DNA of 10,399 bases, taken from an uncultured Comamonadaceae bacterium (GTDB lineage: Bacteria > Pseudomonadota > Gammaproteobacteria > Burkholderiales > Burkholderiaceae). The notes under the pieces are model-generated. The model did not search any database and was not told the DNA's origin. It saw only the letters and a program-made list of their open reading frames with translations. Made by a program: the position numbers and the translations under genes. The stretch covers positions 1 through 10,399 of the forward strand of contig CAMLSD010000134.1 in assembly GCA_946482595.1 (NCBI GenBank). Reading direction: 5' to 3'. Shown here piece by piece: positions 1 through 7,220 of the stretch (its first letter is position 1; each line of letters begins with the position of its first letter).

Positions 1-1
1 C

Positions 2-206
2 ATCGACGTGATCGTGCCGGCCATCGAGAACCTGTTCAACGCCAGCTTCCTGCCCAGCAGCATCTACCTCATCAGCCGCATGCCCAGCGATCCCCAGTCG
101 TCCGACATCGTCCCGATCGCGGTGATCTCCCTCGTGCTGGCCTTCCTCGCCACGCTCTACCCGAGCTGGCGCGCCAGCCGCGTGCAACCGGCGGAGGCGC
201 TGCGTT

Positions 207-214
<8 letters not shown>
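2..214 (+). CDS. lolC: LolC/LolE-family lipoprotein-releasing ABC permease, C-terminal end (partial)
   Basis: This is the last 70 codons of a permease whose 5' part lies outside the window. The reading frame is open from base 2 to the TGA at 212-214. The fragment contains one clear hydrophobic membrane segment (around [17 protein letters not shown]), preceded by a periplasmic stretch with the motif [11 protein letters not shown]. It ends with [18 protein letters not shown], the C-terminal signature of LolC/LolE and related FtsX-like permeases. In the family, LolC and LolE form the inner-membrane core that, with the ATPase LolD, pulls mature lipoproteins out of the membrane and passes them to LolA. 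The gene that follows is a LolD-type ATPase overlapping by 8 bp, which fits a lolCD operon. LolC and LolE cannot be told apart from this fragment; betaproteobacteria often carry a single hybrid protein annotated lolC. Confidence 0.9.
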
Positions 215-893
<679 letters not shown>

Positions 894-909
894 CGGTGCG
901 CGCGCGACA

Positions 910-1731
910 ATGCCGTGCATGTGGATCGACACCCATTGCCACCTGGATGCCCCCGAGTTCGACGCCGACCGTCAGGCCGTCGTCGAGCGGGCGTGTGCGG
1001 CCGGCGTGAACATGCTGGTGTTGCCCGCGGTGCACACGGCCGACCTGGACACCGTGCGCGAACTGGCCCACCGGCATGCGCTGGCGTATGCCCTGGGACT
1101 GCATCCGCTGTATGTGGGCCAGGAGCCCGCCGACGCACTGGCGCGTCTGCGCAGCCAACTGCAGGCGCATCGCGATGACCCCCGCCTGGTGGCGGTGGGC
1201 GAGATCGGCCTCGATCACTTCGTGCCTGGCCTGGACCGGCAGGTCCAGGAGCGCTACTACATTGCCCAGCTCGAGCTGGCGCGCGAGTTCGACCTGCCGG
1301 TGATCCTGCACGTGCGCCGGTCAGCCGATGCGCTGCTCAAGCACCTGCGCCGCATCCGGGTGCCGGGCGGCATTGCGCATGCGTTCAACGGCAGCCTGCA
1401 GCAGGCCGGGCAGTTCATCGACCTGGGCTTCCGGCTGGGCTTTGGCGGGGCGATGACCTTCGAGCGTGCGCTGCAGATCCGCGAGCTGGCCACACGGCTG
1501 CCGGCGCAGTGCCTGGTGCTCGAAACCGACGCACCGGACATTCCGCCGCACTGGCTGTACCGCACGGCCGCGCAGCGGGCAGCCGGCGACAGCAGCCGCA
1601 ACGAACCGTCCGAACTGCCGCGCATTGCACAGACGCTTGCCGCGCTGCGAGGGATCGGCCTCGACGAGGTGGCGCAGCTCACGTCGGCCAACGCGTTTGA
1701 CGCCCTGCCGCGGCTGCGAGCCTGCCGATGA
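910..1731 (+). CDS. tatD: TatD-family metal-dependent hydrolase (probable DNase)
   Basis: This 273-residue TIM-barrel hydrolase belongs to the TatD family; characterised members are Mg-dependent 3'-5' exonucleases and deoxyribonucleases. Metal ligands expected for the family are in place: HxH at residues 9 and 11 (DTHCHLD), Glu98 in GEIGLD, His134 in ILHVRR, His157 in AHAF and Asp207 in ETDAP. The phrase DAPDIPPHWLY near residue 207 and the C-terminal LTSANAF are also typical. Two starts are possible, ATG at 910 or ATG at 919, and the second puts the WIDTHCHLD motif almost at the N-terminus as in most homologues. Neither has a visible ribosome site. The gene follows lolD after 16 to 25 bases and overlaps the next gene by ATGA. 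The family contains several paralogues per genome (TatD, YcfH, YjjV), so the exact substrate is not fixed; the symbol names the family. Confidence 0.88.
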   Translation: MPCMWIDTHCHLDAPEFDADRQAVVERACAAGVNMLVLPAVHTADLDTVRELAHRHALAYALGLHPLYVGQEPADALARLRSQLQAHRDDPRLVAVGEIGLDHFVPGLDRQVQERYYIAQLELAREFDLPVILHVRRSADALLKHLRRIRVPGGIAHAFNGSLQQAGQFIDLGFRLGFGGAMTFERALQIRELATRLPAQCLVLETDAPDIPPHWLYRTAAQRAAGDSSRNEPSELPRIAQTLAALRGIGLDEVAQLTSANAFDALPRLRACR

Positions 1732-2246
1732 CCATGACCGACCTCGCCATGGACCCCCTGCTGCAGGGCCTGCCGCCGGTGTGGTCGCCGCACACGCGCC
1801 TGATCGTGCTGGGCAGCTTCCCCGGCGTGGCATCGCTCGAGCAGCAGCAGTATTACGCGCATCCGCGCAATCACTTCTGGCCCATTCTGTCGGCGCTGTG
1901 GGGTGTCGACCTGCGTGCCATGTCGTACGAGCAGCGCATCGAGGTGGTGCTGGCACGCGGCCTGGGCATCTGGGATGTCTACGCCCGTTGCCGCCGGGCG
2001 GGCAGCCTGGACAGTGCCATCCGGGACGCTGAGGTCAACGACCTCGCCGGGCTGCGTTTGCGTGCCCCGGCGCTGTCGGCGCTGGCGCACAACGGGGGCG
2101 AGTCGGCGCGGGCGATGCGCATCACCCGCACGCTGGGCCTGCCGGTGCATCGCCTGCCCTCCACCAGTCCGGCCAATGCGAGCTGGAGCTTCGAGCGCAA
2201 GCTCGCGGCCTGGCGTGTCGTGTTTGAAGAACAAGGAGTGCTGTGA
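1728..2246 (+). CDS. DNA-deoxyinosine glycosylase / mismatch-type uracil-DNA glycosylase family protein
   Basis: This 172-residue protein fits the uracil-DNA-glycosylase superfamily, closest by motif to the hypoxanthine (deoxyinosine) DNA glycosylase group. It would cut deaminated bases out of DNA in the cytoplasm as the first step of base-excision repair. The nucleotide-pocket motif LGSFPG lies at residues 28-33, followed by SLEQQQYYAHPRNHFWP (36-52), a signature of this group, and the C-terminal DNA-binding motif LPSTSPANAS is at 143-152. The length is in the usual range for small mismatch-type glycosylases. The ATG at 1728 overlaps the TatD stop as ATGA; another in-frame ATG six bases downstream could also serve. 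Overlap with a TatD nuclease gene suggests joint expression of two DNA-maintenance functions. Base specificity (hypoxanthine versus uracil) cannot be read from the sequence alone. Confidence 0.82.
   Translation: MTMTDLAMDPLLQGLPPVWSPHTRLIVLGSFPGVASLEQQQYYAHPRNHFWPILSALWGVDLRAMSYEQRIEVVLARGLGIWDVYARCRRAGSLDSAIRDAEVNDLAGLRLRAPALSALAHNGGESARAMRITRTLGLPVHRLPSTSPANASWSFERKLAAWRVVFEEQGVL
2233..2238 (+). promoter_or_regulatory. Ribosome-binding site deciding the GTG start at 2243
   Basis: AAGGAG lies four bases upstream of GTG at 2243, inside the end of the glycosylase gene. It supports the GTG codon as the start of the spermidine-synthase-like gene and suggests translation re-initiates across the GTGA overlap. 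Confidence 0.7.
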
Positions 2247-3004
2247 GCACCAGACGCACGAAACCGGCCCTGGCGCCGGTCACGGTATCCGAAGGCGACG
2301 GCGTGCGCTATCTGCATCTGGGAACCCCCTGGGTGCAAGGCGCGATGCGCATCAAGCGGCCGAACGATATCGAGCTCGAATACGTGCAGCGCATGATGGC
2401 CTGGATGCTGCTGCGCGAGCCCGAGTTGCTGACGCGCGGCCATGCGGTGCAGCTGGGCCTGGGCGCGGCGGCGATCACGAAGTTCTGCCATCGCCGCATG
2501 CGCATGCACACCACGGCCGTCGAGCTCAATCCGGAGGTGATCTCGGTGTGCCGGGCCTGGTTCCGGCTCGGGCAGGACGACGATCGCCTCAACGTGATCC
2601 AGGCCGATGCCCGCGACTTTGCGGCCGACCCCCGGCATGCCGGCACGGTGGACGTGCTCTGCGTGGACCTGTACGACCACGAAGCGGCCAGCCCCGTGCT
2701 CGATGACGTCGAGTTCTATCGCAGCTGTCATGCGCTGCTTGCGCCGCAGGGCGTGATGAGCGTGAACCTGTTCGGCCGCGACGTGAGCTTCGAGCGCAGT
2801 GTGCAACGCATTGCAACCGCCTTCGAGGGCGAGGCCCTGTGGCAACTGCGCCCCACCCGCGAGGGAAACACCGTGATCCTGGGCTCGCGCTCGCTGCCCG
2901 CGCTGCCGCGCGGGGCGCTTGCTGAGCGTGCCGAAAACATCGAAACTCGATTCGGTCTGCCGGCCCGCAAGTGGTTGCGCATGATCAAACGCATCACGCC
3001 ATGA
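2243..3004 (+). CDS. Spermidine-synthase-like protein (Rossmann methyltransferase fold)
   Basis: This 253-residue protein has the SAM/decarboxylated-SAM-binding fold of the polyamine synthase family. The glycine loop is QLGLGAAAITKF (residues 70-81), the ribose-binding acid is Glu95 in AVELNP, Asp122 follows in QADARDF, and VDLYDH (141-146) stands where true spermidine synthases have their catalytic aspartate motif. The usual Asp-Pro of that motif and a full N-terminal beta domain are missing, and only about 65 residues precede the glycine loop. A polyamine product is therefore uncertain; many bacteria carry such small spermidine-synthase-like proteins of unknown role. The C-terminus is basic (KWLRMIKRITP). 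The GTG start is backed by AAGGAG at 2233-2238 and overlaps the upstream stop. A general SAM-dependent methyltransferase is the main alternative. Confidence 0.75.
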   Translation: MSTRRTKPALAPVTVSEGDGVRYLHLGTPWVQGAMRIKRPNDIELEYVQRMMAWMLLREPELLTRGHAVQLGLGAAAITKFCHRRMRMHTTAVELNPEVISVCRAWFRLGQDDDRLNVIQADARDFAADPRHAGTVDVLCVDLYDHEAASPVLDDVEFYRSCHALLAPQGVMSVNLFGRDVSFERSVQRIATAFEGEALWQLRPTREGNTVILGSRSLPALPRGALAERAENIETRFGLPARKWLRMIKRITP

Positions 3005-3078
3005 GCCTGTCGCCTGCATTCCTTGTCCTTGCCCCCGATCCCCGGCTCGCATGCCCCTCGTCAGGAGGCCGGCCATGA
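3001..3078 (+). CDS. Possible 25-codon bridging small ORF
   Basis: An ATG at 3001 overlaps the preceding stop as ATGA, and its frame closes at TGA 3076-3078, which itself overlaps the ATG of the GspE-type gene as ATGA. The peptide would begin MSLSPAFLVLAPD and end SSGGRP; it has no recognisable domain. No Shine-Dalgarno site precedes it, so translation would rely on coupling to the upstream gene. Its last codons cover the AGGAGG ribosome site of the next gene, so ribosomes reading it would pass through that site. It could be a coupling or leader peptide, or chance in GC-rich DNA; chance remains quite possible. Confidence 0.2.
   Translation: MSLSPAFLVLAPDPRLACPSSGGRP
3063..3068 (+). promoter_or_regulatory. 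Strong ribosome-binding site fixing the GspE-type start at 3075
   Basis: AGGAGG sits six bases before ATG 3075. This makes 3075 the better start than the in-frame ATG at 3051, which has no purine-rich site upstream and would place this sequence inside the coding region. Confidence 0.75.
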
Positions 3079-4979
3079 GCTCGGGCAGCACCCGCGCACC
3101 GGGCCGCAGTGCCAGCGGCTCGGCCGCCCCCCCCGCCCCCGCACCCTCGACGGCCGCTGCCGCGGCATCGGGCGGGGGCCAGCGGGCCGGCGGCAAGGGC
3201 GGATTCAAGGGCCGCCTGGACTGGCGGGTGCTGCTCGACTGGATGCGCGAGGACGGCATCATCACGCCGGCCGATGCCCAGCGCACCGCGCAGCGGCTGG
3301 CCGCCGGCGACAGCGTCCAGCATCCGCTGGTGCGCCTGGCTCACCTGAACATCGCCCATGCCACCACCGGCAAGGTGCTCGAGTCCGAGGTGCTCGCGCA
3401 GTGGCTGGCCCAGCGCGCCGGTGTGGGCTACCTGCGCATCGACCCGCTCAAGGTGGACGTCGGCCGTGTGGCCGACGTGATGTCGATCAACTACGCGGAG
3501 CGGCGCAAGGCCCTGCCGGTGCAGGTCGGCCCGCATGAGGTCGTGATTGCCACCTGCGAGCCATTCGACACCGAATGGCTGGCCGAGATCGAGGCCCACA
3601 CCCGCAAGAAGATCCGCCTGGTGGTGGCCAGCCCGACCGAGGTGCAGCGCTACACGACCGAGTTCTACACGCTGGCCAAGTCGGTGCGGGCCGCACAACG
3701 CTCGGGCGAGGCCAGCGCGCCGGCCAACTTCGAGCAGCTCGTCGAGCTGGGCAAGGCCAAGCAGCTCGACGCCAACGACCAGGGTGTGGTGCAGGTCGTC
3801 GACTGGCTCTGGCAGTACGCCTTCGACCAGCGCGCCTCCGATATCCACCTCGAACCCCGGCGCGAGCTGGGCGCGATCCGCTTTCGCATCGACGGCGTGA
3901 TGCACACCGTCTACCAGCTGCCGCTGACGGTGATGGGCGCGATGACCAGCCGCATCAAGCTGCTCGGCCGCATGGACGTGGTCGAGAAACGCCGCCCGCT
4001 GGACGGGCGCATCAAGACCCGCAACCCGCAGGGCGACGAGATCGAGATGCGCCTGTCGACCCTGCCCACGGCCTTCGGCGAAAAGCTGGTGATGCGGATC
4101 TTCGACCCCGACAACACGGTCAAGAGCCTCGATGCGCTCGGGTTCGCGCCGCATGACGCGCAGCGCTGGGAGACGCTCGTCACCCGCCCGCACGGCGTGA
4201 TCCTGGTCACCGGGCCCACCGGGTCGGGCAAGACGACCACGCTGTACGCCACGCTCAAGCGGCTGGCCACCGAAGAGGTCAATGTGTGCACGGTCGAGGA
4301 CCCGATCGAAATGATCGAGCCGGCCTTCAACCAGACCCAGGTGCAGGCCCAGCTCGACCTCAACTTTGCCAACGGGCTGCGGGCCCTGATGCGGCAGGAT
4401 CCGGACATCATCATGGTCGGTGAGGTGCGCGATCTGGAGACCGCCGAGATGGCGATCCAGGCGGCACTGACCGGCCACCTGGTGTTCACGACGCTGCACA
4501 CCAACGATGCGGCCTCGGCCATCACGCGGCTGCTCGACCTGGGCGTGCCGTCCTACCTCATCAGCGCCACGGTGCTGGGCGTGCTGGCGCAGCGCCTCGT
4601 GCGCACGCTGTGCCCGCACTGCAAGCAGCCTGACGACACGCTCACGCGTGAGCGTGTGGCCGAAGTGATCCACCCCTGGCGCATGAGCGGCGGGTTTCGC
4701 CCGTACCGACCGGTGGGCTGCATCGAATGCCGCATGACCGGCTTTCTCGGTCGCGCCGGTCTGTACGAGCTGCTCACCGTCACCGAGGCCCTCAAGCCTT
4801 TGATCAGCGACACGCCCGAACTGGCCCGCCTGCGCCAGATCGGCATGCAGGAGGGCATGCGCCCGCTGCGGCTGGCCGGCGCCATGAAGGTGGCCGAAGG
4901 CCTCACCACGCTCGACGAGGTGCTGCGCGCCACGCCCACCTGGGACACCGGGCCTCTGGCGCCTCTCGCACCTGCGTGA
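3075..4979 (+). CDS. GspE/PulE-family type II secretion or type IV pilus assembly ATPase
   Basis: This 634-residue hexameric-type secretion ATPase would drive pseudopilus or pilus assembly from the cytoplasmic side of the inner membrane. Residues 1-45 are a Ser/Ala/Pro/Gly-rich tail. A GSPII_E_N-like domain follows (about 100-200), then the ATPase core: Walker A GPTGSGKTT (380-388), Asp box TVEDPIE (406-412), Walker B IIMVGEVRD (445-453) with Glu450, and His box GHLVFTTLHTND (467-478). A four-cysteine zinc-type motif is present, CPHC (513-516) and CIEC (549-552), as in GspE/PulE proteins. Arg-finger-type basic residues around EKRRPLDGRIK (304-314) are conserved family features. No gsp or pil partner gene lies in the window, so the name gspE versus pilB is left open. 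The gene stands 70 bases after the spermidine-synthase-like gene, and 86 bases before tctB. Confidence 0.9.
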   Translation: MSSGSTRAPGRSASGSAAPPAPAPSTAAAAASGGGQRAGGKGGFKGRLDWRVLLDWMREDGIITPADAQRTAQRLAAGDSVQHPLVRLAHLNIAHATTGKVLESEVLAQWLAQRAGVGYLRIDPLKVDVGRVADVMSINYAERRKALPVQVGPHEVVIATCEPFDTEWLAEIEAHTRKKIRLVVASPTEVQRYTTEFYTLAKSVRAAQRSGEASAPANFEQLVELGKAKQLDANDQGVVQVVDWLWQYAFDQRASDIHLEPRRELGAIRFRIDGVMHTVYQLPLTVMGAMTSRIKLLGRMDVVEKRRPLDGRIKTRNPQGDEIEMRLSTLPTAFGEKLVMRIFDPDNTVKSLDALGFAPHDAQRWETLVTRPHGVILVTGPTGSGKTTTLYATLKRLATEEVNVCTVEDPIEMIEPAFNQTQVQAQLDLNFANGLRALMRQDPDIIMVGEVRDLETAEMAIQAALTGHLVFTTLHTNDAASAITRLLDLGVPSYLISATVLGVLAQRLVRTLCPHCKQPDDTLTRERVAEVIHPWRMSGGFRPYRPVGCIECRMTGFLGRAGLYELLTVTEALKPLISDTPELARLRQIGMQEGMRPLRLAGAMKVAEGLTTLDEVLRATPTWDTGPLAPLAPA

Positions 4980-5000
4980 CACCGCTACGTGTAATCCACA

Positions 5001-5030
5001 GGACGTTCCAATCAGGGTAGTCCCTAGAAT
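5001..5030 (+). promoter_or_regulatory. Possible promoter and operator-like inverted repeat before tctB
   Basis: In the 86-bp gap before tctB, TAGAAT at 5025-5030 resembles a -10 box; the matching -35 region (about 5002-5007, GACGTT) is poor. AGGG (5014-5017) and CCCT (5022-5025) form a short inverted repeat with a 4-base centre that touches the -10 box, a placement suited to a regulator. Gene context (start of a transport unit after an unrelated gene) favours a promoter here. Visual evidence only. Confidence 0.4.
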
Positions 5031-5053
5031 CGCCCCAGATTCAAGAACCGTCT

Positions 5054-5059
5054 GAGGAG
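5054..5059 (+). promoter_or_regulatory. Ribosome-binding site of tctB
   Basis: GAGGAG with six bases to ATG 5066; it gives clear support for that start. Confidence 0.75.
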
Positions 5060-5065
5060 AACAAC

Positions 5066-5527
5066 ATGAAGATCAAAAGCCAGCGAGACTTTGTCTCAGG
5101 CTTGATGTTTGTCATCGTCGGCATCGCCTTCGCCTGGGGCTCCACCGCCTACAACTTCGGCGACTCGGCCCGCCCCGGCCCCGCCTACTTCCCCTTCGGC
5201 CTCGGCGTGCTGCTGGCGTTTCTCGGCGCCATCGTGACGTTCAAGGCCCTCACGATCGAAAGTCACAACGGCGATCCGATCGGTGCGATTGCCTGGAAGC
5301 CGCTGATCATCATCCTCGGTGCGGTGGCCGTGTTCGGTTTTGCCTTGCCGCGCCTGGGGCTCATCACCACGATTCCGCTGCTGATTGCGATCTCCAGCCT
5401 GGCCGGAGACACCTTCAACTGGATCGAGGTGGTCATCCTGAGTGTCGTGCTCACGGTGATGTCCTACCTGGTGTTCGTGGCGGGTCTCAGCCTTGTGCTG
5501 CCGCTGTGGCCGTCCTTCCTCGGCTGA
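5066..5527 (+). CDS. tctB: TctB, small membrane subunit of a tripartite tricarboxylate transporter
   Basis: This 153-residue integral membrane protein matches the TctB family in length and layout. Hydrophobic segments lie at about residues 10-27, 43-62, 78-95, 97-113 and 119-145. The motif RPGPAYFP (36-43), just before the second segment, is the usual TctB mark (a Gly-Pro-x-Tyr-Phe-Pro type sequence). In the family, TctB is the poorly conserved small subunit that pairs with the large TctA channel subunit and works with a periplasmic binding protein (TctC/Bug) to import citrate or other carboxylates, driven by an ion gradient. The start at 5066 has a good ribosome site. tctA follows after 42 bases, so the two are almost surely one operon. 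The substrate cannot be told from this subunit. Confidence 0.88.
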   Translation: MKIKSQRDFVSGLMFVIVGIAFAWGSTAYNFGDSARPGPAYFPFGLGVLLAFLGAIVTFKALTIESHNGDPIGAIAWKPLIIILGAVAVFGFALPRLGLITTIPLLIAISSLAGDTFNWIEVVILSVVLTVMSYLVFVAGLSLVLPLWPSFLG

Positions 5528-5569
5528 TGCCGTCCGCCCACCTTACCAGCGCCCATCAGCGAGACATCC

Positions 5570-7078
5570 ATGGATCTGATCAACAACCTTGCGCTCGGGT
5601 TTGAAACCACACTCACCCTGAGCAACCTCATGTATGCGTTCTTCGGCTGCGTGCTGGGAACGCTGATCGGTGTGCTGCCCGGCCTCGGGCCGGTCGCCAC
5701 GATCGCGATGCTGCTGCCGTCGATCTACTCGCTCGACGCGACGCCGGCACTCATCATGCTGGCCGGCATCTACTACGGCTCGCAGTACGGTGGCTCCACC
5801 ACTGCGATCCTGATCAACGTGCCGGGCGAGTCGGCCTCGGTCGTGACGGCGATCGATGGTTACCAGATGGCCCGTCAGGGGCGGGCCGGCGCAGCGCTGG
5901 CCGTGGCGGGCCTCGGATCGTTCTTTGCGGGGTCGGTGGCCACGCTGGTGCTGGCCGCCTTTGCGCCGCCGCTGACCGAAATGGCCTTCAAGTTCGGTCC
6001 GGCCGAGTATTTCTCGCTGATGGTGCTGGGTCTGATCGGTGCAGTGGTGCTGGCCTCGGGTTCGCTGATCAAGGCGATCTCGATGATCATCCTGGGCCTG
6101 CTGATCGGCCAGATCAACACCGACGTGATCTCCGGTGTGCCGCGCTTCTCGTTCGACATCCCGGAACTGTCCGACGGCATCAACTTCGTCGTGATCGCGA
6201 TGGGCGTGTTCGGCTTCGGTGAAATCATCGCCAACCTGGGCCAGCCGGCCGAGAACCGCGAGGTCTTCACCAAGGACGTCAAGGGCCTGTGGCCCACCAA
6301 GCAGGACTTCAAGGAAGCGGCCCCCGCGGTGCTGCGCGGCACGGCGCTTGGTTCGATGCTGGGCGTGCTGCCCGGTGGCGGTGCCCTGCTGTCGTCGTTT
6401 GCGGCCTACACGCTCGAGAAGAAGCTGTCCAAGACGCCCGAGAAGTTCGGCAAGGGCGCGATCCAGGGCGTGGCCGGTCCGGAGTCGGCCAACAATGCCG
6501 GTGCGCAGACCTCGTTCATCCCGATGCTCACGCTGGGCATTCCGCCCAACGCCGTGATGGCGCTGATGGTCGGCGCGATGACCATCAAGGGCATCCAGCC
6601 CGGCCCGCAGGTGATGAGCAGCAACCCCGAGTTGTTCTGGGGCCTGATCGCCTCGATGTGGATCGGCAACCTGATGCTGGTGATCCTGAACCTGCCGCTG
6701 ATCGGCATCTGGATCAAGCTGCTGACCGTGCCTTACCGCTTCCTGTTCCCGGCCATCCTGCTGTTCTGCTGCATCGGCCTGTACACGCTGAACAACAACA
6801 ACTTCGATGTCTACATGTCGGTGCTGTTCGGGGTGATCGGCTATGCGTTCTACAAGCTGGGTTGTGAGCCTGCGCCGCTGCTGCTGGGCTTCATTCTCGG
6901 CCCGATGATGGAAGAGAACCTGCGGCGCGCCCTGTTGCTGTCGCGCGGCGACTGGTCAGCCTTCATCACCCGTCCGTTGTCGGCCGGCCTGCTGCTGGCG
7001 GCCCTGGCGATGATCGTGGTGGTGCTGCTGCCCAACATCCGCCGCAAGCGCGAAGAGGCCTTCCAGGAAGGCGATTGA
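5570..7078 (+). CDS. tctA: TctA, large membrane subunit of a tripartite tricarboxylate transporter
   Basis: This 502-residue polytopic membrane protein is the transport channel of a TTT system. Family motifs are clear: GVLPGLGP (34-41), the block YYGSQYGGSTTAILINVPGE (68-87), DGYQMARQGRAGAAL (96-110), then in the second half GVLPGGGA (265-272), GPESANNAG (303-311) and MLTLGIPPN (319-327). The paired GVLPG motifs show the known internal duplication of the fold. The tail RRKREEAFQEGD (491-502) is charged and probably cytoplasmic. The start ATG at 5570 has only a weak GAGA site (5561-5564), so coupling to tctB may help translation. A strong terminator follows 25 bases after the stop. No tctC gene is present in the window, so the binding protein must come from elsewhere if the system is complete. 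Substrate unknown; citrate-like carboxylates are the family norm. Confidence 0.95.
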   Translation: MDLINNLALGFETTLTLSNLMYAFFGCVLGTLIGVLPGLGPVATIAMLLPSIYSLDATPALIMLAGIYYGSQYGGSTTAILINVPGESASVVTAIDGYQMARQGRAGAALAVAGLGSFFAGSVATLVLAAFAPPLTEMAFKFGPAEYFSLMVLGLIGAVVLASGSLIKAISMIILGLLIGQINTDVISGVPRFSFDIPELSDGINFVVIAMGVFGFGEIIANLGQPAENREVFTKDVKGLWPTKQDFKEAAPAVLRGTALGSMLGVLPGGGALLSSFAAYTLEKKLSKTPEKFGKGAIQGVAGPESANNAGAQTSFIPMLTLGIPPNAVMALMVGAMTIKGIQPGPQVMSSNPELFWGLIASMWIGNLMLVILNLPLIGIWIKLLTVPYRFLFPAILLFCCIGLYTLNNNNFDVYMSVLFGVIGYAFYKLGCEPAPLLLGFILGPMMEENLRRALLLSRGDWSAFITRPLSAGLLLAALAMIVVVLLPNIRRKREEAFQEGD

Positions 7079-7102
7079 CGCCCGCTCGACACCTTTGCCC
7101 CC

Positions 7103-7130
7103 AAAGCCGCTCATCGAGCGGCTTTTTTCT
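7103..7130 (+). terminator. Intrinsic terminator after tctA
   Basis: A 10-bp perfect stem (7103-7112 with 7116-7125, AAAGCCGCTC / GAGCGGCTTT) has a three-base ATC loop and runs into six T's (7123-7128) then CT. This is a textbook rho-independent terminator 25 bases past the tctA stop. On the opposite strand the stem is followed by G/C, not T's, so it works mainly for + strand transcripts. Confidence 0.92.
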
Positions 7131-7191
7131 TGTGCGGTTCTTTTTGTGTGCCGTATCGACCGCGCTGGCCGGCGCGTGCGGGCATCGCACT

Positions 7192-7211
7192 CATAATGCG
7201 CCTCCGGAGGA
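7192..7211 (+). promoter_or_regulatory. Possible -10 box and ribosome site before the DUF3422 gene
   Basis: CATAAT at 7192-7197 resembles a -10 box, with no convincing -35 at the right distance. GGAGGA at 7206-7211 lies nine bases before ATG 7221 and is a good ribosome site. Being just after a terminator, this gene needs its own promoter, which supports the reading. The leader would be very short, around 15-20 bases. Confidence 0.45.
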
Positions 7212-7220
7212 ACCGAAACG

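Noticed and set aside
1903..2706. Plus-strand open frame in another phase across the glycosylase and spermidine-synthase-like genes
   Set aside because: Arg/Cys/Pro-rich shadow; the two real frames have family motifs and a ribosome site at their junction.
3051..3074. Upstream ATG at 3051 as start of the GspE-type gene
   Set aside because: No ribosome site before it, while ATG 3075 has AGGAGG six bases upstream.
1979..3286. Minus-strand open frame of 435 codons across three + strand genes
   Set aside because: It crosses gene junctions on the other strand and has biased, motif-free composition.
2994..4982. Minus-strand open frame of 662 codons opposite the GspE-type gene
   Set aside because: Its translation is His/Arg/Gly/Ala-rich with no known motif, and it mirrors a frame with complete ATPase motifs. 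Long antisense frames are expected in GC-rich genes.
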